Source: Actinomycetota bacterium
Lineage (GTDB): Bacteria; Actinomycetota; Acidimicrobiia; Acidimicrobiales; JACCXE01
Direction: 5' to 3'
DNA length: 6,467 nucleotides
NCBI GenBank assembly: GCA_013697265.1
Contig: JACCXE010000500.1
Location: forward strand, 1-6,467
The notes beneath the pieces were generated by a model. The model was not told the DNA's origin. It saw nothing but the letters and a program-made list of their open reading frames with translations, and searched no databases. The position numbers and the translations under genes are program-made. Shown piece after piece: positions 1 to 4,098 of this stretch; position 1 is the stretch's first letter, and every line of letters begins with the position of its first letter.

Positions 1-507
1 GAGCACGTTGTCGATCATTTCGTCGCGGTAGGTGACGAACTCGTCCCACGTGTCGGGCAGGTCGCCGCGGCGCACGCCCAGGCGATAGCCGAGGTCGAGC
101 CACTCTTGCCAGAACTCGTCTTTCTCGGCCTGGGTCAATTTGCTGCCGAAGACGTGGTGGCCGCGCACGATCGCCTCGGCCAGGGTCGCGTGCACCCAAG
201 CGTAGGCCGACGGTTCGAGGGCCGAATACCTCGTGCCGTCGAGATCGGTGCCGCGGATGCGGCCGTGCATGTGGCGCAGATGGGCGACGGCTGCGTCCAC
301 CGCCTGGCTATCGCCGTAGAGCATGAGATTGACGAAGTCGGCCGTGCCGAAGAACCGGCCCCATGGATCGAGCTCGTAGTTCGAGAAGTCTCGTACCCCC
401 GCCGCGATCGTGGGATGACCCACTTGAAGCATCAGCGCGTAGCCGGCAGCGCCGAACAATCGCACGTCGGTTGCGCGCCGGCGAACAATCGAGGGTTGCA
501 CCGCCAC
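1..507 (-). CDS. MpaB/DUF2236 family oxygenase, N-terminal part (runs off left edge)
   Basis: This reading frame is open on the minus strand through base 1, so only the first 169 or so residues are present. They carry the family signature: a segment LMLQVGHPTIAAGV (about residues 25-38), then DFSNYELDPWGRFFGT (40-55), and RYSALEPSAYAWVHATL (93-109). The LQ-x-x-HP, DPWGR and WVHATL blocks are hallmarks of the DUF2236 family, which includes the fungal mycophenolate-pathway oxygenase MpaB and the haem-dependent rubber oxygenase Lcp. The histidine of WVHATL may take part in haem binding, but I cannot show that here. The substrate is unknown; most bacterial members are uncharacterised. The start is uncertain: GTG at 507 or 501 keeps the conserved RRRATDVRLFGAAG stretch, whereas ATG at 432 would cut into the conserved core. 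The gene is divergent from the lipoprotein gene. Family identity is confident; the start is not. Confidence 0.85.
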   Translation of the reverse strand, partial: MAVQPSIVRRRATDVRLFGAAGYALMLQVGHPTIAAGVRDFSNYELDPWGRFFGTADFVNLMLYGDSQAVDAAVAHLRHMHGRIRGTDLDGTRYSALEPSAYAWVHATLAEAIVRGHHVFGSKLTQAEKDEFWQEWLDLGYRLGVRRGDLPDTWDEFVTYRDEMIDNVL

Positions 508-574
508 GTTGACGAACTTGGCACATCCCGGGGCGCGGTGCCACCTCCCCCTCAATGGCTGGCAAGCTTTGATC
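508..574. promoter_or_regulatory. Divergent intergenic region, oxygenase / lipoprotein
   Basis: This short GC-rich gap separates two divergent genes and should hold the promoters of both, but I see no convincing -35/-10 pair. A TTGACG at 509-514 resembles a -35 box on the plus strand but has no AT-rich -10 box 16-19 bp downstream. On the minus strand a very purine-rich run (GGGGGAGGTGG, bases 551-541) looks like a strong Shine-Dalgarno sequence. It lies about 33 nt ahead of the best in-frame start of the oxygenase gene, too far for normal use. Confidence 0.35.
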
Positions 575-1423
575 ATGGCGTTACGGCGAAATCGCATCCG
601 ATTCGGCGCGGCCCTGCTCGCCTTGGCCCTAGTTGCCGGCGCATGCGGCGGCGGCGGCTCCAACGACAAAAAGGTCTCATCGGACAAGACGACGACGTCG
701 GTCGAGTCCTCTGACGTCACGCTCGACGCGTCGTCGGACACCACGGTGGCGGGCGGACTGATCGGCACCACCGCGACCACGAAGAAGGGCGCGGCCTCGG
801 CTACGGCTAAGCCCGGCGGGGGATCGTCGGGTACGGCGGGTGCGCCGGGCACGGACCCCAACGCAGTGCCGGGCCCGGCCAAAGAGGGCACGTATGGCTA
901 CGCGCAATCGGGCTCGACGACCGACGGACCGGTCCCCGCCGCCGGCACGCTGGTGGTCAGCGGAGGCACCACCCAGTTGTTCAAGCGCTACTACGACCCG
1001 AACAAGTCGCCGCTCGTATTGACATACGTGTTCCGCGACAACGGGCCCTACATCACCGCAGCGACGATCACCGCGAAGGGCGCGTCGATCATCTGCAGCT
1101 TCGGCAACGGCGTGCCTGTACCGCCGTGGCCACCGACGCCGGGCAAGACGTTCAGCGGCACCGGCAACTGTTCGAGCCCGATCGGGCCGATGACCGCCAC
1201 GGTCGCGGGCAGCGTCACGTCACGCAACGGCGACCTCGTGGGCATCGACGCGACCGTGCACGCCAAGAACGCGGCGAACAGCGTGGACGTGACGCTGCAC
1301 GACGTCGAGCAGTGGGCGATCTCACTGCGCGTGCCCAAGAGCAGCCACCAGACCTATGAGGGCACCGCGTTCAATCAACCGATCAGCGGCGACGTCACCT
1401 CCACGCTCACCTCGACGCCCTAA
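575..1423 (+). CDS. Putative secreted lipoprotein of unknown function
   Basis: The product is a 282-residue protein starting MALRRNRIRFGAALLALALVA. Basic residues are followed by a hydrophobic stretch (about 10-21) and a lipobox-like LVAGAC, which makes Cys24 the likely lipidated residue exposed outside the membrane. Residues 25-103 form a low-complexity Gly/Ser/Thr/Ala/Lys-rich linker typical of a tether from membrane to domain. From about 104 to 282 there is a more ordered, beta-rich region with two cysteines (Cys174 and Cys199) that could form a disulfide, and a proline-rich loop (PVPPWPPTPG, 181-190) between them. I recognise no family. ATG 575 is chosen because it puts the signal peptide at the very N-terminus; an in-frame TTG at 509 would add 22 residues ahead of it. 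No clear Shine-Dalgarno sequence precedes ATG 575. The gene is convergent with the Lrp/AsnC gene and probably unrelated to the operon beyond it. Confidence 0.75.
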   Translation: MALRRNRIRFGAALLALALVAGACGGGGSNDKKVSSDKTTTSVESSDVTLDASSDTTVAGGLIGTTATTKKGAASATAKPGGGSSGTAGAPGTDPNAVPGPAKEGTYGYAQSGSTTDGPVPAAGTLVVSGGTTQLFKRYYDPNKSPLVLTYVFRDNGPYITAATITAKGASIICSFGNGVPVPPWPPTPGKTFSGTGNCSSPIGPMTATVAGSVTSRNGDLVGIDATVHAKNAANSVDVTLHDVEQWAISLRVPKSSHQTYEGTAFNQPISGDVTSTLTSTP

Positions 1424-1425
1424 CT

Positions 1426-1463
1426 TCCGCGGGCGATGGGGGTGGGGCCGTTACGCCCGCGGA
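1426..1463. terminator. Inverted repeat between convergent genes, possible bidirectional terminator
   Basis: TCCGCGGGCG (1426-1435) and CGCCCGCGGA (1454-1463) are perfect reverse complements separated by 18 nt, giving a 10-bp GC-rich stem. It begins just past the lipoprotein stop (1421-1423) and its right arm lies within the last codons and stop of the convergent regulator gene. The position suits a shared terminator. Neither side has a clear T-tract, so it is not a textbook intrinsic terminator; actinobacterial terminators often lack one. Confidence 0.5.
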
Positions 1464-1894
1464 CGGTCCAACAGGCGCGACAACACGATCGTCGAGTTGG
1501 TGCGGTCGACGGCCTCGTGGGCGCGGATGCGTTCCAGGGTGTCTTCGAGCTCGGCGATGTCGCGGGTGCGCAGCATCAGCACGGCGTCGGCTTCACCGCT
1601 CACGGTGAACGCCTCGACCACCTGGTCGAACTGTTCGACGATCGAACGGATATCGCCGGGCGCCGTACGTCCTCCGCAGTAAAGCTCGACCAGAGTTTCC
1701 ATGGTGGCGCCGTCGATGGCGCGGTCGATGATGGCGGAGTAGCCGCGGATCACGCCGTCGTCTTCGAGCCGATCGACGCGCCGCTTCACGGCGGGCGCCG
1801 ACAAGCCGACGCGGTCGCCGATGTCGTTGAAGCTGCGGCGGGCGTCTTCGACGAGCAATGAAACGATTTGGCGGTCTATTTCGTCACGAACCAT
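1451..1894 (-). CDS. Lrp/AsnC family transcriptional regulator
   Basis: This 147-residue protein has the usual Lrp/AsnC length and layout. The N-terminal helix-turn-helix covers about residues 4-50, starting DEIDRQIVSLLVEDARRSFN; the recognition-helix part is VGLSAPAVKRRVDRLEDDGVI (29-49), and GYSAIID follows. The C-terminal ligand-sensing and oligomerisation (RAM) domain covers about 63-143 and includes the typical VSGEADAVLMLR (98-109). These proteins bind amino acids and activate or repress nearby metabolic genes, often their divergent neighbour. ATG 1894 is chosen because the DNA-binding domain begins immediately after it and a weak GAAAG lies 10 nt upstream; the frame stays open further upstream, but only antisense to the operon. 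Divergence from the arginine/proline operon, with 108 bp between them, makes it the likely local regulator, sensing arginine, ornithine or proline by inference. The arrangement matches Rv2324/Rv2323c of M. tuberculosis from memory. Confidence 0.93.
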   Translation of the reverse strand: MVRDEIDRQIVSLLVEDARRSFNDIGDRVGLSAPAVKRRVDRLEDDGVIRGYSAIIDRAIDGATMETLVELYCGGRTAPGDIRSIVEQFDQVVEAFTVSGEADAVLMLRTRDIAELEDTLERIRAHEAVDRTNSTIVLSRLLDRPRA

Positions 1895-1910
1895 ACAGAT
1901 GCAACTTTCT

Positions 1911-1925
1911 TGCGCGTTAGGCGCA
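1911..1925. repeat. Short inverted repeat TGCGC-N5-GCGCA
   Basis: TGCGC (1911-1915) and GCGCA (1921-1925) form a perfect 5-bp dyad around GTTAG, 17-31 bp upstream of the regulator start. It could be one half of an autoregulatory site. At this GC content a 5-bp dyad can occur by chance, so confidence is low. Confidence 0.3.
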
Positions 1926-1958
1926 GCGTACGCACTAGATCTAGGGTAGAACGCAGCG
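1922..1958. promoter_or_regulatory. Candidate Lrp/AsnC operator: palindrome flanked by direct repeats
   Basis: A perfect 10-bp palindrome, CTAGATCTAG (1935-1944), sits almost exactly midway between two identical CGCAGCG copies at 1922-1928 and 1952-1958. The copies are spaced 30 bp apart, close to three DNA turns, so they face the same side of the helix. Lrp/AsnC proteins commonly bind several phased sites as dimers of dimers, which suits this arrangement. It lies between the two divergent starts. Operator function is inferred. Confidence 0.4.
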
Positions 1959-2002
1959 AGCACCCGTTGTTGTCCTCCGTCGAGGGCCGTACCGTCGGGT
2001 TC

Positions 2003-2887
2003 ATGTCCGTTGATGCGCTTGCCCTGCATGACGAAGCGGCGGGCGACGCCTACCGGCCCCGTCACTTGTTGATGTGTCGCCCCGAGTACTTCGCGGTGTC
2101 TTACGAGATCAATCCCTGGATGAACACGACGATTCCGGTCGACCACCGACGAGCGCTCAAACAGTGGGACCGGTTGGTCCGCGTCTATGAAGCGCTGGGA
2201 CACCGCGTCGAGATCATCGACCCGGTGCCGGGCCTGCCCGACATGGTGTTCGCCGCGAACAGCGGTCTGGTTGTCGGAGGGCAGGTGTATCCGGCCCGGT
2301 TCCGTTTCGACGAGCGCCGTGGTGAGGAAGACCCGTATGCAACATGGTTCGCGGCGAATGGGTTCACGTCCCACGGTGAGGCGGCGTTCATCAATGAAGG
2401 CGAGGGCGACTTCGCCACCGTTGGCGGGCCTGCGGGGTGCCCGCCCGGGAAGAAGGTCGTACTGGGGGGGTTCGGGTTTCGGACCGACGTTGCGTCGCAC
2501 GACGAAGTGCGTGCGCGGCTGGGCGTCGACGTCGTGTCGCTGCGCCTCGTCGACCCTCGCTATTACCACCTCGACACTGCGCTGGCCGTGCTGTCCGACG
2601 ACGACATCGCGTACAACCCGGCCGCCTTCGACGAGGGATCGCGCGCATGGTTGCGCACGCGCTTCCCGCACGCGGTGCTCATCGACGACGCCGACGCCGC
2701 CGCGTTCGGCTGCAACGCCTTCTCCGACGGCCACCACGTGATCGTGTCCGAAGGCGCCACGAACTTTGCTTCCGCACTGCGCGACCGCGGCTACGAGCCC
2801 GTGCCGACCGACCTATCCGAGTTCCGCAAGTCAGGCGGCAGCGTGAAGTGCTGCACGCTCGAACTACGAGGAGCCAACCCATCATGA
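2003..2887 (+). CDS. ddaH: Guanidine-modifying hydrolase, DDAH-like; possible arginine dihydrolase
   Basis: This 294-residue cytosolic enzyme of the amidinotransferase (guanidine-modifying) fold would usually be annotated dimethylargininase. Visible family features are INPWMN (36-41), GLPDMVFAANSGLV (77-90), a GEGD acidic motif (133-136), the catalytic histidine in YYHLDTAL (His189 with Asp191), and the nucleophilic cysteine in GGSVKCCTLELRG (Cys283). A dimethylargininase would release citrulline and dimethylamine. An arginine dihydrolase, the cyanobacterial ArgZ/AgrE type, would release ornithine, CO2 and ammonia. The second fits the operon, because the next gene uses ornithine. Asn86 in FAAN matches the position where, from memory, ArgZ has the asparagine that separates dihydrolase from deiminase. 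ATG 2003 places the conserved RHLLMCRPEYF block near residue 20; the frame is open upstream to 1868, but only by overlapping the divergent regulator. The stop overlaps the rocD start as ATGA. Fold and residues are seen; the reaction is inferred. Confidence 0.88.
   Translation: MSVDALALHDEAAGDAYRPRHLLMCRPEYFAVSYEINPWMNTTIPVDHRRALKQWDRLVRVYEALGHRVEIIDPVPGLPDMVFAANSGLVVGGQVYPARFRFDERRGEEDPYATWFAANGFTSHGEAAFINEGEGDFATVGGPAGCPPGKKVVLGGFGFRTDVASHDEVRARLGVDVVSLRLVDPRYYHLDTALAVLSDDDIAYNPAAFDEGSRAWLRTRFPHAVLIDDADAAAFGCNAFSDGHHVIVSEGATNFASALRDRGYEPVPTDLSEFRKSGGSVKCCTLELRGANPS
2868..2873 (+). promoter_or_regulatory. Ribosome binding site for rocD
   Basis: GAGGAG lies inside the last codons of the upstream gene, 10 nt before ATG 2884. 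It supports that start for the aminotransferase over the much longer open frame, which extends back to 2437 and overlaps the ddaH-like gene. Confidence 0.6.
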
Positions 2888-4098
2888 CCAGCCTCGTTAC
2901 GCGTCCGGTCGATCTTGAGTGGCGCCACGCCGCCCACAACTACAAGCCCCTGCCGGTCACGCTGGCCCGCGGCGAAGGGTCGTGGCTGTTCGATGTCGAC
3001 GGGCACCGCTACCTCGACATGCTTTGCGCCTATTCGGCCATGAACTTCGGTCACCGCCATCCCGCGTTGATCGCGGCTGCGCACGAGCAACTCGACAAGC
3101 TGACCCTGACGTCGCGCGCGTTCTCCAACGATGCGCTCGGCCCGTATTGCGCCGCGTTGACCGAGCTGTGCGGCAAAGAGGCCGCGGTGCTCATGAACAC
3201 CGGTGCCGAAGCCGTTGAAACCGCGTTGAAGATCGCGCGGCGTTGGGGTTACGAACGCAAGGGCATCGCCGCGAACGCGGCCACCATCATCGTGTTCGAC
3301 GGAAACTTCCACGGGCGCACCACCACCATCGTCGGCTTTTCGAGCGACGAAGAGTCGCGGGAAGGCTTCGGTCCGTTCACCCCGGGTTTTCGCCGCGTGC
3401 CCTACGGCGATCTCGCCGCGGTGCAACGTGCGATGGACGACACCGTGGCCGCGGTGCTGGTCGAGCCGATCCAAGGCGAAGCTGGGGTGTTGATCCCGCC
3501 GGCCGGTTTCATGCGCGGCCTGCGGGACATGTGCGCGGCGTACAACGTGTTGCTTCTCGCCGACGAGGTGCAGAGCGGCTTCGGGCGCACCGGTGCGCTG
3601 TTCGCCTGCGATCACGACGACGTCGTGCCCGACGTCTACATCCTGGGCAAGGCACTGGGCGGAGGCATCATGCCGCTGTCGGCCTGCGTGGCGAACTGGG
3701 ACGTCATGGACGTCCTGACCCCCGGTTCGCACGGTTCGACTTTCGGTGGCAACCCGCTGGCCTGCGCGGTCGGCACGGCGGTGATCGACCTGGTCCGCGA
3801 CGGGGTGCTGTTTGCCCGCGCCGCCGCGCTCGAGCCGATGCTGCGCGATGCACTCGTGGCGCTACAGGGCTACGGCGTGGACGCGGTGCGCACCCGAGGC
3901 CTCTGGGCTGGCGTCGACCTGTCGGCTGAAGTGGGTACGGCCCGCGCCATGGCCGAAGACCTGTTGACTCGCGGCTTGCTGTCGAAGGACACGCACGGGC
4001 AAACGCTGCGCCTGTCGCCGCCGCTCACGATCAGCGACGACGATCTTCGTTGGGGACTCGATCGCGTCGTCGAAAGCGTTCACGCGTTACAAACGTGA
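2884..4098 (+). CDS. rocD: Ornithine aminotransferase (ornithine--oxo-acid transaminase)
   Basis: This PLP-dependent class III aminotransferase of 404 residues moves the delta-amino group of ornithine to 2-oxoglutarate, giving glutamate-5-semialdehyde (which cyclises to P5C) and glutamate. The PLP lysine is Lys256 in YILGKALGGG, preceded by Asp227 in LLADEVQSGFGRTG. Ornithine-specific features match the human enzyme as I recall it: Tyr20 in HNYKPLPV, Tyr50 in AYSAMNFGHRHP, Arg145 in NFHGRTTT, plus MNTGAEAVETALKIARRWGY (104-123). These separate it from acetylornithine and GABA aminotransferases. Length is normal and the gene is intact; in M. tuberculosis the counterpart is split into rocD1 and rocD2, from memory. 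It starts by a 4-bp ATGA overlap with the gene before and ends by a GTGA overlap with putA, so translational coupling is likely. Its product is the direct substrate of the PutA dehydrogenase domain. Confidence 0.95.
   Translation: MTSLVTRPVDLEWRHAAHNYKPLPVTLARGEGSWLFDVDGHRYLDMLCAYSAMNFGHRHPALIAAAHEQLDKLTLTSRAFSNDALGPYCAALTELCGKEAAVLMNTGAEAVETALKIARRWGYERKGIAANAATIIVFDGNFHGRTTTIVGFSSDEESREGFGPFTPGFRRVPYGDLAAVQRAMDDTVAAVLVEPIQGEAGVLIPPAGFMRGLRDMCAAYNVLLLADEVQSGFGRTGALFACDHDDVVPDVYILGKALGGGIMPLSACVANWDVMDVLTPGSHGSTFGGNPLACAVGTAVIDLVRDGVLFARAAALEPMLRDALVALQGYGVDAVRTRGLWAGVDLSAEVGTARAMAEDLLTRGLLSKDTHGQTLRLSPPLTISDDDLRWGLDRVVESVHALQT

Larger units (their letters stand above)
1895..2002. promoter_or_regulatory. 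Divergent promoter/operator region of regulator and ddaH-rocD-putA operon
   Basis: These 108 bp lie between the starts of the Lrp/AsnC gene and the operon and are locally less GC-rich than the genes around them. The region must hold promoters for both directions. TAGGGT at 1942-1947 is a possible plus-strand -10 box, but no good -35 box pairs with it, so I do not assign exact promoters. Repeats inside it are listed separately. No strong Shine-Dalgarno sequence precedes ATG 2003. Confidence 0.55.

Noticed and set aside
509..514. TTGACG as a -35 promoter box for the lipoprotein gene
   Set aside because: No AT-rich -10 hexamer occurs at 16-19 bp; the downstream sequence is almost pure GC.
308..565. 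85-codon minus-strand frame preceded by a good Shine-Dalgarno-like run at its internal ATG 526
   Set aside because: It overlaps the oxygenase in another frame and its translation (Arg/Ser-rich) looks like an out-of-frame shadow.
106..714. 202-codon open frame on the plus strand
   Set aside because: It is antisense to the clearly recognisable oxygenase and overlaps the lipoprotein start; its protein is Arg/His-rich with no family features.
1895..2737. N-terminal extension of the Lrp/AsnC frame to 428 codons
   Set aside because: The added 281 residues are antisense to the ddaH-like gene and have no domain; the HTH domain begins right after ATG 1894, at normal family length.
2437..2883. N-terminal extension of the rocD frame to 553 codons
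   Set aside because: The extension is Arg-rich out-of-frame translation of the upstream gene; ATG 2884 has a GAGGAG site and gives the normal length.
2791..3732. 313-codon minus-strand frame opposite rocD
   Set aside because: It is antisense to a conserved enzyme; long antisense frames are expected in GC-rich coding DNA.
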